A stretch of 64,000 nucleotides of DNA from Diphasiastrum complanatum. Its lineage: Eukaryota; Streptophyta; Lycopodiopsida; Lycopodiales; Lycopodiaceae. Each line of letters begins with the position of its first letter. The stretch's first letter is position 1. The notes below the pieces were generated by a model. It was not told the DNA's origin. It made no database searches and saw nothing but the letters and a program-made list of their open reading frames with translations. A program made the position numbers and the translations under genes. Location of the stretch: the NCBI GenBank assembly GCA_029204225.1, contig CM055095.1, positions 20,885,348 to 20,949,347 on the forward strand, in the 5' to 3' direction. Shown here piece after piece: positions 34,544 to 47,413 of the stretch.

Positions 34544-35361
34544 TCAATGCATCATATTCCTCATGGCTAGAAACCATTCTTTTGAATTGAGTGCATCATA
34601 TACATCCTTTGGCTCCTCATGTGAAACAAAATAAGCATAATCAGTGGAGTTGAGTTCCACATGCTTGCCTTTATCTCCATATGTAAGCCTCTTAGGTTGA
34701 GATCTTTCTCTTTGTGATCTCTTTGGTGAAAAAATTCGAGGTGACTCCTCCTCAATTCTTGGCCCCATCTCTCCATGATAATCTTAAAGGATGATGGTAG
34801 GAGAATCCTTTTGAGAATCTTTGATCTCGGTCTCATCAAAGATGTCTTTCTGATTCTCATGGAAAATAACATCCCTACACTCAATTGTAACTGAGGTAGA
34901 GGAAACATAACTTTTGTATGCCTTCTTGTTGCATGAGTATCCAACCATGATCCCTTTGACTGAGTTTGGATCATCTCTTTTCCTTGTTTCCAAGGGTACA
35001 CAAACAAAGCAAGCACATCCAAAAACTCTAAGGTGATCAACCTTAGGTTTCTTCTTGAACAAGACTTCATATGGTGATCTTCCTAAAAGCACATTGTGAG
35101 GTAATCTATTGCACAATTAATTGCTTCTCCCCAATATTCAATAGGCAAAGAAGCTTCAACACGAATTGCTTTAGCACATTCACATAGAGATCAAATTTTT
35201 CTTTCAGCAACTCCATTTTGAGATGGAGAATAAGCACAAGAAAACTCTCTCTTAATCCCTTCAACCTCACAATAATCTGTTGGAGATGTATTTACCTCCT
35301 CCATCACATCTTAAAGCTTTGACTTTGAAAGAAAATTGTTTCTCAACATAAGCTTTGAAGA

Positions 35362-36140
35362 CTAGGAAGTGTTCAAATACCATAGCTTTTGAAGAAAGTA
35401 GGTACAACCAAGTATATCCTGTAAAATCATCAATGAAGGTAACAAAACAAGTTGCACCACCAATACTTTTTGAGGGTGAACATCCAAGTGAATTAATTTC
35501 AAAGGATGAGAAGTCTTAATAGAAGACTTTTGATATGGCTTTCTATGTGATTTTGCAATAGCACAAGTCTCACAAGGCTTGATATCCTTGGAAAGTGATG
35601 TTGGAAGTCCAATAGCCTTATCATTCTTGATCATAGAAAGCATAGGCTTATAGTTAGGATGCCCCAACCTTCTATGCCATAACTCTTCCTTAGACATAAG
35701 AGCAATTTCACAAAAGTTTGCATTTTCATAAGAATTTAACTTGAAAATTCCACCATATTTAGATCCATTAGCTAGGATCTCATTTTCTTGATAAAGCAAG
35801 TATTAAAATTGAATTTTACATCACAACCACAATCAAGCAATTTTCCAACAATTATGAAGTTCTTTGTAAGCTTAGGAACAAAAAGAACATTGGAAAGTGA
35901 TAGAACTTTAGAAGAAGCAAGTTTTAATGAAATGTTGCCAATTCGTTCAATACAGCATTCATGATCATTTGCAGTATAAATAGATCTTTTAAGTCCTTTA
36001 TAAGGTACAATAGAGTCAAAAGACTCCTTTGAACAACACATATGTGAAGAGGCTCCACTATCGATGTACCAAGCTCCATCTTTCTTGAATTCAGGGTGTT
36101 GAAGAAAAGCTTGACACCATGAGTGATCCTTCTCCATCAC
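35362..36140 (-). pseudogene. Copia B protease, gag-pre-integrase and start of integrase
   Basis: Two overlapping frames hold an intact protease signature (IDSGASSHM), then ELWHRRLGHPNYKPML and CETCAIAKSHRKP, which supply the His/His/Cys/Cys zinc site of the gag-pre-integrase domain. After HPLKLIHLDV, the first integrase Asp block, a shift moves the rest (FVTFIDDFTGYTWLYLL, then LRCDGGGKYIS) to another frame. Confidence 0.85.
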
Positions 36141-37068
36141 TTGCAATAAAGTCTTCTTCTTTCTCATTAGAGAGATTTGCTTGTTTGAGTTGATTTTTCT
36201 TTTTGAAGCAATTAGAGACATAGTGTCCCTTCTTGCCACAAAAGAAACACTTGACTTTCTTCTTCTTGGTCTTTGAAGTAGAAGGATGAGTTGAGTCATA
36301 CTCTTCACCATCTTTGTCTTTGTTCTTGGCTTTGTCTTTGTTGAAAGCTTGAGAAAACTGGTCCTTGCTCCTCCCTTTATGCTTGTCCTTGACAAAGAGT
36401 GCTTTGTCACTTCCAATATGCTCGAGTTTGTTCATCCTAGAAAGTTTGTAACTTTGCCTTGCTTCTAAAGAGATGAGAATTCCTTGAAGAGTTTCCAAAT
36501 TGGGCAACTCCTCCTTTATGGCAAAGGATTGAACAAGATTATCATAGTCTTCTTTTAAGCCATTTAGAATGACTTGTACTAGCTCATCTTGATTGATTGT
36601 GACACCAACACAAGCAAGCTCCCTATGAAGATCTTTTACTCTCAGAACATAATTTGATGCACTCTCCTCACTTCTTTGTTGAAAGATCTGATTTCTAAGA
36701 GTGAGTATTCTAGAAGTGTTCTTAGCTTTATAGATGGACTTGAGTGCATCCCAAGCTTCTTTAGCAATGGTGCAAGATCCAATTTCTCTCAGAATGTCAT
36801 TAGAGACATTCATTTTAATGAAGTGTAGAACCATTCTAGCTCTCTTCCTATACTTTGGTGTTTCAAGCTGTGCTGGAGGCTCCTCCTCAATACCAAGTAC
36901 TATGTCCATAACATCCTGGAGTATAAGAACTGACTCCATTCTAACCTTCCATATTGAGTAATCGGAGGTACTTATTCTTTCACTTGGTTCTAAGAGATAT
37001 CCTCCTACAGGTGCCATATTGTGAAGACTTTTTGTTATTGGACAATTATATGTTTGAGCTTGTTCCAA
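36091..37068 (-). pseudogene. Copia B gag (UBN2 type with CCHC zinc knuckle)
   Basis: A long open frame of 325 codons. A capsid-like part (..DYSIWKVRMESVL.., ..LHFIKMNVSNDILREIGSC..) is followed by a Lys-rich stretch and the knuckle CFFCGKKGHYVSNC (C-x2-C-x4-H-x4-C). The likely start is the internal MAPVGGYLLEP. The frame ends at 36091, just before the protease, which continues in another frame, so a one-base shift separates gag from pol. This is the best preserved retroelement protein in the window. Confidence 0.88.
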
Positions 37069-37787
37069 TCAGACTTGATGTTGCTACTCACTTTGCACTA
37101 TAGGTATTTTCAAGGGTGTGCTACCATTCCTATGTGAAAAACTTGCAACTGTATTTGAGATAGATCTCAAATACTCCACAAAACAAGATAATCTAGATCA
37201 ATGTCTTAAAATGGATTGAGGAACATAGACAAGTTTGGATTCTACTTTTGGCACGTGTTAGATGTTACAAAAGAAAACACTAATGATTCAAAGAAGGCTC
37301 AAAAGTGTTCAATAACATCAAACTCTGTCTTGATCTTCAGTTTCTTGTGTTGACTACTCAAAACAATGGATTATGAATCAAGCAAGATTGAATCAAATCA
37401 AAAAGTGGTTACTCAGATTTTGGACCTCTCCCTACCCTCTATAAGAGCTTATAGCTCTTGATAGACACATCAGATTGATTTGGGATCAATTGCAATGGAA
37501 AGTACATTTATAAGCTTTCCATCAAGCTATAACATCAATATCTTTGGACCAAATATCAAGGAATTAAAGAGGTCTGAAAATCTTTGATTTTCACACGTGC
37601 GGAATTCCAGAATTCTGTACAATGTCAATTTTGATTCGAAAATCTAGTTTCTATCCTCTTTGATCCAAACACTTTTCAAGAAAGGTAAAGAAAAGTGATA
37701 AACTACTTTTTTTGCTTGAATTGGGCTCACAGATATTTGAACAATCGGAGATAATAGTATGCAAAGCTTAATTTGGCCTTGATACCA

Positions 37788-38649
<862 letters not shown>

Positions 38650-38930
38650 CTCCTCCTAAAAATAATCTATGTTGACTTGAACATGGATCTTGGTATTATT
38701 CCACGATTGGATCTATGCTTGATGAAGGAATTTTAGGAGGTATCAAAGCCAAATTAACCTTTGCATGCTATTATCTCTGATTGTTCAAGAATCTGTGAGC
38801 CCAATTAACTCACATAGAAAAAACTTTGTGACAAGCCTAAAGTCAAGATAGATGATTTTTCATTTCTCAACAATCCTCCTAAAAATAATCTATGCTGACA
38901 AAATTCCAGCAAGTTCACACGTGTGGGGAA
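38650..38930. repeat. Rearranged LTR-edge repeats next to Copia B
   Basis: The block 38585-38672 (AACTCACATAGAAAAAACTT .. CTCCTAAAAATAATCTATG) recurs at 38812-38898. Between the copies, 38738-38806 is an inverted copy of the Copia B primer binding site and leader (GGTATCAAAGCCAAATTAA..). This implies remnants of at least two related elements in opposite orientation. About 38920-38940 also matches the LTR end sequence at 37791-37811. Confidence 0.7.
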
Positions 38931-39093
38931 TGATCCTTGGGACATGTCGGTTTGCTGGACTCGATATGTGAAACTGAATTGCAAAAACGGCCCTCTTATA
39001 TATACTATAATTTAGAGGATCTGAACCGTACACGTCTTTCAGAAACGTGCGGTCAAAATTGCCTCACGTGTGGGAAACGATGGCCAAATCATT

Positions 39094-39300
39094 GCATGAC
39101 ACATGTATGTTCCAAATCTTGACATGTGTCCTCGCACGTGCATGCCACCTGTACTATTGTACGGACGAGTCATCCCGTGACACGTGTGTGGTCCAGATCG
39201 TGGCACGTGTCCTTGCACGTGCATGCCAGCCGTATGATTGTACGGACCGGTGATGTCATGACACGTGAGTGGTCCATATGTTGACACGTGTCACCACACA
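39094..39300. repeat. 81-bp tandem repeat rich in G-box (CACGTG) motifs
   Basis: About 2.5 copies of an 81-bp unit (for example GCACGTGCATGCCA at 39134 and 39215, GACACGTG at 39179 and 39260). The stretch 39065-39331 holds eight CACGTG hexamers, the core bound by plant bZIP and bHLH factors. It lies directly upstream of a TATA box (39357). Confidence 0.85.
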
Positions 39301-39356
39301 TGCGGGGAATGGAAGTGTCACATCACACGTGTGACAATGATTAGACGTTCAACAGG

Positions 39357-39364
39357 TATAAAAG
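39357..39364 (+). promoter_or_regulatory. TATA box downstream of the G-box array
   Basis: TATAAAAG follows the G-box array by about 57 bp and would start transcription near 39390, reading right. No plus-strand coding region follows, so this may be an LTR promoter of an eroded element. Confidence 0.5.
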
Positions 39365-40301
39365 AACGTTTTTGCCTCATTTTTTGATTTCAGATTTCTT
39401 GGTTCCCTAGCGCTCCTCAAATTTATTGGTTTCCTATCACTCCTCACTATCCGCATATCACTACCACGCGCCCAGTCAATCAGATACCCATACACCTTCC
39501 CCTATAGGGTCGAAGATCTCGTGTAGTATTGCCCTCCCGCCTGTCAACAAGGGTTAGATCACTGGATAGGTGCCTAACTACGAATAGATGCTACTTTTAG
39601 TTAGTTCCCTACTTTTTTCCTAACTCTACCACCATTAACACTACACACCCCTAACCCTACTCCCCTAAACTACCTTCATCATAATTGTTGGTGAAAGGGA
39701 AGGGAAGAATAGAAGAGATTGAGAGGAGAAGAGAGAAAGAGAGAGGTAGAGAGTGAGAGTGAGAGTGGAGGTTAGCTCAAATGCTCCTTATGCTTGCTAA
39801 TGGAAAAACATTAACTATGGCAACCAATAAGCATGAAAATAGAAAGCAATGGAAAAACACAAACAAGAACATTAGCAAGTAGTGAATAGCAAATGAGGAT
39901 GCTTCTCTTCCAAAAATGTTAGAGTTTACTCCTTCTCATTAAGCATGGAATTAGAGTACAAATGGTGCCATTTTATAAATGGGGAAGCCCTTGCCCCAAA
40001 ATCCTATTGGCTAATATTCACATAGATCCTAACCATTCATCTTGGACCCAACTTGATCCAAGGGTCCACAAAAAGTACAATAAAAATCACAAGATTCATG
40101 TGAGTCCAAAATTGGACCCAACTCTAAAAAAGTAAACTCTAAGTTTAAAATTAACTTTGGGCCTCAAGTTTTATTTTAATTACAAAAGGGCCTAAGTCTA
40201 TTATTTTATCTACACTCAACTTGCGTGCTCATTGGGCCATGGGCTTATACACGCAAGATGTCATGCCCTTGCAACACATTTTATTGGCCGATATTATTTA
40301 T
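39365..40301. other. Non-coding; possible LTR remnant
   Basis: The segment 39686-40329 begins TGTTGG and ends CCAACA, like a solo LTR of about 640 bp, and contains a purine-rich stretch (39715-39775). The flanking five bases do not match, so the call is tentative. No gene is seen. Confidence 0.3.
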
Positions 40302-42358
40302 TTACAATATGTTGGGAATACCCCCAACAAGACCCATGGCCTGAAGTAGTGTCGGTCCCTTGGCACTCTGTCGGTTTAGTATAGAGTCTTCTTGGCCCGC
40401 CTCTAGTGGATCAGGTAGCCCGTGACATCTTCCATGAAATTGATTTTGTCCATTTTCTTCAAGTCCTTGGGCGTGTGAAGGGACTTGTGGACACCTGTTA
40501 GCCAGTTTCGGTCGACCCACGTTTGGAATCTGTGCGTCCAGGGATCGCCAAGGAATGTAGCTCGGTGATAGAATCGAGCGACTGGCAGCTGATCTTCTAC
40601 TTTTTCTGAGGCTAGCAGCTTATTAGGATCAAAGAATATGGGGGGGGGGAGAAAATTGTCCCACTTGGTTTCAATCCCCATTAAATGCTCTAAGTCTCGG
40701 ACGTAAGTGGTTGTTGCGCACTATTGGGTCAGGGCAGTTGAAATACTTATTCGCAAATAGGGTGAGAGCCCTTCGAGCGTCTACATCCATATCCCAACCG
40801 TGCTCTGATGGAATTCTTGGCCAATTGAAGTTCTAGATGGTGATTTTGTTTAGAGGGGTGTCTGCCCATTTGGATCATCGTGTGCATGGTAGAAAGTGCA
40901 CGTTCACCCGTAGCTGTTGCAGACTTGTCACATAGGCCCTGATGGCCACAGGGTCCCGTTCAAAGAGCTGCTGGCGCCACTCTAGTTGTGGTTGGAGGGC
41001 GGGTAGTGCTTGCAGCTCGTTGCCTTTTATTGTTTGTGCCGAAAATGAGATCTGCCAACCGTCTCTTGATGACTTGTGGGGATACTTGGCTAGAAATTTG
41101 CTGATTTTCTCCTCCACGGACTTTGGGCGTCGGAAGGCCTAGTTGTCAGATATGGTGCGCGAGCCTCTTGATGAGGAGGCTTATCCTTCCTCTTGACTAT
41201 GGTTGGGACCTGTGTCTTGGCCTTGGTCCCGCGTCTCAGCAACCGTATCAATTGGTCCTTGGTCTTGGCCTTCTGACCCTTGATCCTGGCTTATCACCCC
41301 TACTGTCTGTTGGCCTTGGTCCTGGCTAGCGCTTGCCTGTGCAACATAAAAAGGTGGCGTTGGAATCACCACTGGGGTTGGTTGGGTCTTTTTCTCCATA
41401 TATTGTTGGCAAGCCTTGAGGGCTTGTTTGGCCTGGGCGAGCTCGTGAGTTGCGCTTGCCCGGTATTTGTCGAACTTCATCTAGTAGTTGTTCAAGTTTG
41501 GCTATACACCTGCACTTGATGCCTGAAGAGGTTCATCTTTGCTTGAGAGAGCGGCCTTGAGTCTGGTGCAGGTTGAGCTAACCAGACGAGTTTTTCACTT
41601 TGTAGTGCTTGCACTTCTGCCCCCAGGCGCGTATTCTCTGCTTCATAGCTTTGTAGTTGTGCTTGGAGGGGAGCAAGTTGTTGGGACGCTTCAGACTGAA
41701 GCTCCTACACCTTTGGGAAGGCATCTGTCAGCATTGTGGAAAGGGTCTGGATATATTGATTTAGGCCATCCTCCTCCTGCTGCAGCTTGGCGATCTCCCG
41801 GTGCCCGTCTTGTTGGTGTTGTTGAGCTATAAGAAGCTCTTGTTGTAGCTTCGTGAGTTTCGCTCGCAGCTGGGTGTTGTTTGTTGCCAAGTGGAGTACC
41901 CGGCTGTCCAATGTGGCCCTGATTGCTACTGCCTCCTAGATGTATGTTCCCAAGGCTTGGTATGTCGTCATTGAATTCGTTGGAACAACCAGTACGTTGG
42001 CACTGACAGGGGCTTGTGTGGTAGTGGCCCCGAATACCTGTACAGTGCCGTCATCATTGTCTTAGATAAGGTTCTTAGGGGACCTTCTATCATCTGAGGT
42101 GGTGGAATCTGCCCGATCTAGTGATGGAATGAATATTGTTTGCACAAATGCGTCATCAGGCAGCGGTTGGTTGCCCTCGACAACCTTTGATGGCGAAATG
42201 GGTGGTGTGGGAGAAACAAAAGTGGAAACAGGGGTGGGGAAGTTTGTCCAAACAAGAGAATGGGTGAAACAGAGGGGAATTGGAGTGAGGTGTGGAGTAC
42301 GAGGTGAAGATGGAGAAAATGTGAAAGCTGGAGGGCTTAACGATTTCCCTCCATGCAT
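40302..42358 (-). pseudogene. Unrecognised frameshifted coding region, C-terminal part
   Basis: On the minus strand several frames follow one another with short gaps: 42358-42062 (Pro/Ser-rich, SPPAFTFSPSSPRTPH..), 41911-41705 (coiled-coil like, LRAKLTKLQQELLIAQQHQQ), 41480-41181 (Gln-rich), 41117-40875 (..KFLAKYPHKSSRDGW..) and 40681-40403 (..DPWTHRFQTWVDRNWL..). The sense of all pieces agrees and the composition is protein-like, so this is a decayed gene or an element-encoded protein. I do not recognise the family. It appears to continue the region 45316-43849, interrupted by the LTR fragment at 43172-43848. Confidence 0.5.
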
Positions 42359-42399
42359 GTACTATGCCTATTATTTATTGATTACATAGACAAACACAA

Positions 42400-43171
42400 A
42401 AAAAATAAGCGCAGCTTGCAGGAGCATTATATTACATTGACATTCACCAATTAGTCATTAAATTCGATTATACGGATATGAATCAGCTTACAAGACCAGT
42501 GAGGAGATGAGTGCATTCAAGTTGACACAAAGACTGAACACAATAGGACTCTTGGAAAACATGAAAATGTATATGCAGCAGAATATAGAATGCAAATCGA
42601 TAGCTATAGCTATGACAACCACACACGCACTCTCTTTGACTGTCTAATGTCTAACTCACTCTTTTGCTACCATTCTAAGTAGTTAATCAATACAAATAGA
42701 TACATGCATTGAATTAATTTTTGTAAGTTTTCGACTTATGAATGAATAATCTAATAATATGTTTACAACATAGATCATGCTTGCAATCAATTGTGAAAGT
42801 AGTCATCATGAGTTCCGTTGTGATTTTTTAGTAGCACTAGCTGAAGCTAATGTTTACTCCATCATTCGAATATATAGATGAAATATGTACAGTCCTTAAA
42901 GATTTGGACTAGGTAAGTGACGAGCTTCAAATTAAGTGGCACCATGAAAAATGTCGATCGACATTTGGATACGTCGCATCGGCACACATCCATTGACATT
43001 TTGGTTGACCGGTCAAAGTCGACATTTGTGTCAACCTATGCCAATCAACATTTTACTTAGGCATTTCGGCATTTTTGACACTTTTTAAGGATAACGACTA
43101 TATGACACATGTGACTTAGTCATGTTTAGTTCATTTGTCAATTTTAGGCCAGTATGCATTTCATACTTAGA
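42400..43171. other. Non-coding DNA beside the LTR fragment
   Basis: AT-rich sequence. A cluster of CGACATTTG / TTGACATTT words at about 42950-43080 suggests a short degenerate repeat. No gene is seen. Confidence 0.35.
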
Positions 43172-43848
43172 GATAACCTATATAATGATCTTATTAAGCT
43201 TTGTGTTTAGCACAACACCTGATTCTAGATTGAATACCAAGATCTAGTACATAATTTTATGGCTAAATCACAATCTAGCATGCTAAGAATCAAAGAATGA
43301 TAGATTTGAAATATAATAGAGAAAAAGTACAAGAATTTAATGCATTAGCATAAGCCTCTACTCGAGTTAGAGAGAGAAAGAGAGAGCAATATTCAAGCAA
43401 ATGATAGTGTAGATCCAAAAGAACATGGAATAGCCTCAAGGCTTGGTTCTTCATCAAAAATTTTGAGAATGTCTACACATATTTATGGAGTTTGAGGTAG
43501 CTCGAGGTAGAACCACATCCATCCAACTTCCATTCACATCCATAAGTGAAAACTAGAGTATTCGTGACATTTGTCACTTCTCATGCATGCATTTCTACCT
43601 ACTTTACCAAGTGTCATATTTTCAACTAGAATTGTACAAATCATCATGCATGTGTCCAATTCACTTTGTGCATGCCTTGCATGTCACTATGGATCACTTA
43701 CAACCATTTCATGTGATATGCCACGAGTTTCTACAAGCCTATTAATGACATTTCTAAGTCTGCAATCTGTATGCAAGTTGTACATTACCAATTAGACTTG
43801 AAGAACCCATGTAGCTCGAGTTTCTTCTAGGCCAAATTTGGCATGGGT
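43172..43848. repeat. LTR fragment homologous to the Copia B LTR
   Basis: It matches 37825-38573 over its length, in the same orientation, with the same words (GATCTTATTAAGCTTTGTG at the left, GGCCAAATTTGGCAT at the right). Both LTR ends are missing, so it is a truncated copy. It interrupts the unknown coding region on the minus strand: the frame ending at 43827 reads directly from that region into this repeat. Confidence 0.88.
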
Positions 43849-45316
43849 GAATTAGCAGGTTGGGTGGAGGTGGTGGTGTTAACTAGTGAGATCTGACTTT
43901 CCCCCAACTGATCTGCTTTTCCGTCATCGACGTCATCTTCTATCTTGACTAGGTCCGCAACATCGAAATATGAGGATGTGTCCGTGATGATATGGACAAG
44001 CTGGGACTGCTCGTCTTGTGGTGCTACTGTTTTCTTGGGAATGGTATTCACATCTCCCCTCCCCTCCCAAAATTTGTGCTGTTGGTGTGTGGGGCTTGTT
44101 TGGATGTCAGCTTTTGTTTGTGCTTGATCTGCGGTTGACACCAAAAAAAATTTCTGGACTGCATGTGCCGTTGGTGATGTTGGCGGTGTTGGCGTGTTAA
44201 CCAGTATGGGTGGAGTTGCAACTAAATATGTTTGAGCCACTTGTGAATCTATGGTGGTGGCTGTAGCTATAGATGTATCGGCACCATCAGCAGCAACAAC
44301 ATCAGCAACATGAGATGGTGACGATTGTTGTTCGGAGGCTGTATCCGACATAGAGCTACCAACTTGTGAATCCGTCGACCCATGTGAAGTTTGCTGAGAC
44401 TAGGTAGCTGCTCTCATGGATCTTGGCATTCTGATGAGTTTGTCGCCATCGGATTCTGTCTCATCTATCTGTGTATTTGGAAGAGACCTCTTGGCTTTCA
44501 TCTTGTTTCTCGTCCTCACTTGTCGCGTCTCTGGTAGTTGGGCCTTGGTGGTGGTGTCATCCTGTTGAGCCGAAGACCCTTCTGGAGCAGTGTCTTGCTG
44601 AGATGTTGATGTCATGGGTTGCTTTCTCACTGTCAGCTTAATTATGCTTGTGTTCAGCCTCTTTGGTGGTGCCCTTGTGAAGAAAGGGTCCTCTTTCTGG
44701 AAGCTGCATGCTTTGTCTTCCTTGATGGAGCTAGAACGTCTCAAGCTTTATCAGCTATCTATAACATTTCTCGCAACTTTGGTCTATTGCTCACCTGCTG
44801 CAGTGTAAGATCTGTCACTAGGTAGCCCAGTAAGGTGGAGGGCTGCTTGTTCTTGATACACTCATGAAGGCAGTTGGATGCAAACTGGGCCCAGTGATAC
44901 AAGTTTTGGCCATGCAATCTTGAATCTGCCATAATGTGAACAAAGACATCGGTATATGGAGGATCGTTGACCTGTTGCATTGTGTGTATTTGGTCAGATA
45001 AGCACATGCGACAACTAGAGGGGTTTATCATTGATTGCATCGACTCAATATCCATCCTTGTTCAATCACTTATCCACTGCAGGATTGATATACTTGAAGT
45101 AAGCAGTGGTTTGGAGTGTTCCAGTGACTGCATTCGGTCCTCGAGGGAAGCTGAAGATATGGATGTCAGCTCCAGAGAGAGATATGTTATAAAAGTGGTT
45201 CCTGTTTGGAGGTAAAATGAAATGAAAAGATTTTTCAGTGGGGTTGTATGAGGCATAAACAATATGCAATACAAATGAGATCTGATAGCTAGATAAAACA
45301 GGGATTTAAAACTCAA
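43849..45316 (-). pseudogene. Unrecognised frameshifted coding region, N-terminal part
   Basis: Minus-strand frames in order: 45316-45062 and 45269-45066 (..NHFYNISLSGADIHIFSFPRG..), 45055-44759 (..HGQNLYHWAQFASNCLHECI..), 44744-44400 (Lys/Ser-rich) and 44351-43849 (Ser/Thr/Ala/Asp-rich low complexity). They are separated by single stops or shifts, as in a recently decayed reading frame. The order from a folded-looking domain to a Ser/Thr-rich linker, then a Pro-rich part and a coiled coil in 42358-40302, suggests one large protein, perhaps a gag-like or plant transposon-associated protein. That is a guess; no motif settles it. Confidence 0.5.
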
Positions 45317-45543
45317 TCTGGGTCAAGAACTGATGTGCTTGTTGGTACTAGGTGGTCATTTCAGTAATATGTAGACTGTCCATGCTTATTTCTATCTTAT
45401 CTGCATCAGGGTTATTAGAACCAGAAGAATCATGGGTAGACATGCTGGTCTATCTATAAGGACTCGGCTCGGTCAAAATTTGTAACAGGGTTATGGAGGG
45501 ACTTGGCTTGCGATCGAGACTGGACTGACAGACTCGATCCAAC

Positions 45544-45940
45544 AGATGTGACTCAAATACTCAGTTGAGACATGACTCAATGGCTCGGATGTGGCTCAAG
45601 TACTTGGTTGAGATCTGAGTTAAGAGCTCGATTGAGATCTACTGACTCAAGTACTTAGTTGAGATGTGAGTTAAGAGCTCGATTGAGATGCGACTCAAGT
45701 ACTCGGTTGAGATGTGACTCAATGGCTCGGTTGAGATGTGACTCAAGTACTCAGTTGAGATCTGAGTTAAGGGATCGGTTGAGATCTGACTCAAGTACTA
45801 AGTTGAGATGTGAGTTAAGGGTTTGGTTGAGATCTTACTCAAGTGCTCAGTTGAGATGTGACTCAATGGCTCGGTTGAGATGTGACTCAAGTACTCGGTT
45901 GAGATCTGAGTTAAGGGCTCAGTTGAGATCTGACTCAAGA
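45544..45940. repeat. 24-bp minisatellite, about 16 copies
   Basis: Unit GAGATGTGACTCAAGTACTCGGTT and variants (ACTCAATGGCTCGG, AGTTAAGAGCTCGA types) alternate, giving a higher-order pattern. Since 24 is divisible by three, an open frame (45659-45970, plus) reads as an octapeptide repeat (RLRCDSST), but it lacks any gene context. Confidence 0.92.
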
Positions 45941-46199
45941 ATCTTTGACAATTCACAACTACTTAGATGAATTTCAGAAAAATCCAAAATGGGCTTACAA
46001 ATAAAGAATAAGCTTCATACTGCGAATCAAAAATTTCCATTACATTAGCAAATGAAATCATCCCAGATGGATATACATATTTTTCTCAACAATGTAACTA
46101 TTTCTTTACCCTCTTGAAAAGAGAGAACATGCTTCTCAAAATCTATATCAGGATGCTTAATAAATAACCACTCGTACCCTAGAATTATATCTGTATGTG

Positions 46200-47413
46200 C
46201 TAAATCTAAAAATGAAAATCTATTAACTCTCTATAGTCTTGGATCCACACTGGGAGTTTTGGAACTTTGACATCCGATGTCTCCAACTTCGCACCTGAAG
46301 CTAGATATACTCGATATCTATGGTTACTAGCTTCAATTTCTAGGCCGAGTTTCTGCACAAGACCATAATTAGTAAAATTACGAGTAGATTCACTATCCAC
46401 TAAAATACTAACTTCACGTCCTTTAACAATGCCTTTTAGACGAAATAATTCATTTGGCAAGAATGAAGCAGTTTTAAAAGAACAATCACACTCACAATTA
46501 ACCTTGTTACTTTCCAACTTCAGATTTTCTTTACCTGGCATCTCAATGACTTGAGCTGCACCTTCTTTTCATTCTGGGCAGAATTTCATAACATGTCCAG
46601 ACTTACTACAATGAAAACACACATTCATTTTTCTAGCCTTTTTTCAGGACAAATGTTTTTTTGTCTAAACTTAGATGCAGCTTGATCCAGTTCGTCAAAA
46701 TACTTGGATTTATTTCCACGAACTCTCTTCTTTCCTTTCTTCTAGCTAGGTCAACCTGGATTAGCCTGTAATTGCTTTCTAGATGCCACACTATGGAATC
46801 ATACGCTTTCGCGACCCGTATGACGTCATCGAAAGTTTGAAGCACATTACGCTTGCACTCATTCTGAGAATATGCTGACCTAGGATAAACTGCCACAGTG
46901 CCAGTTTTGCATCGAATGAGGGAACCACAAATGCATAAATTTTGAGTCCAAACTCCGAGTACCCATTTTGCTGTTGACAAATCTTTGGTAGAAGTCCGAC
47001 TTGTCCACGACCACAAATGACTTTCTGGACACTTCCATGAACTCTTCCCATGTGGTAGGTTTCGGTTGTAGGTCATGCCACCACGATGAAGCTTTCCCTC
47101 AGAAGAACAAAATAACACCCTCAATCTTTTTATCTTCGTGTAGATTAAAATAACCGGGCCACTTGGATAACCAGTCATCTACAACCTCAGGCTTTTTCTC
47201 TTTCTTCTCTCCCAAAAATGGTTTAGGCTAAAAGCCCAAATTCGATGCAGATAGAGTTTTCACTTGATTCAACAATACTTCCATTTGCTGATCCCTTAAA
47301 GTGTTCTTGTTGTTTATTTCATTAAGCGCTTGGCTTAATGACTGGAAAATCTGCAGATAGGTAGGCATAGGCACCTGACTATCGAGAGCTGCAACTAAAT
47401 TATCATTTGCCAT
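46200..47413 (-). pseudogene. Gypsy gag and protease remnant
   Basis: Minus strand: gag start (47413-47228, MANDNLVAALDSQVPMPTY), capsid part in shifted frames (47178-46791, ..VDDWLSKWPGYFNLHEDKK.. and ..VDKSDFYQRFVNSK..), a zinc knuckle CFHCSKSGHVMKFC near 46620-46580, then a retropepsin (46541-46206, LKGIVKGREVSILVDSEST..). The usual catalytic DSGS is DSES here. RT and everything after it are missing; the piece ends at about 46200. It differs in sequence from the plus-strand Gypsy body at 31-34 kb, so it is a separate family member. Confidence 0.85.

Noticed and set aside
39686-40329. Confirmed solo LTR
   Set aside because: TGTTGG..CCAACA ends are present, but the flanking bases do not form a target duplication, so it is only mentioned as possible.
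45659-45970. Octapeptide repeat protein as a real gene
   Set aside because: The frame is open only because the 24-bp unit is a multiple of three and lacks stops; no promoter, domain or partner exon supports it.
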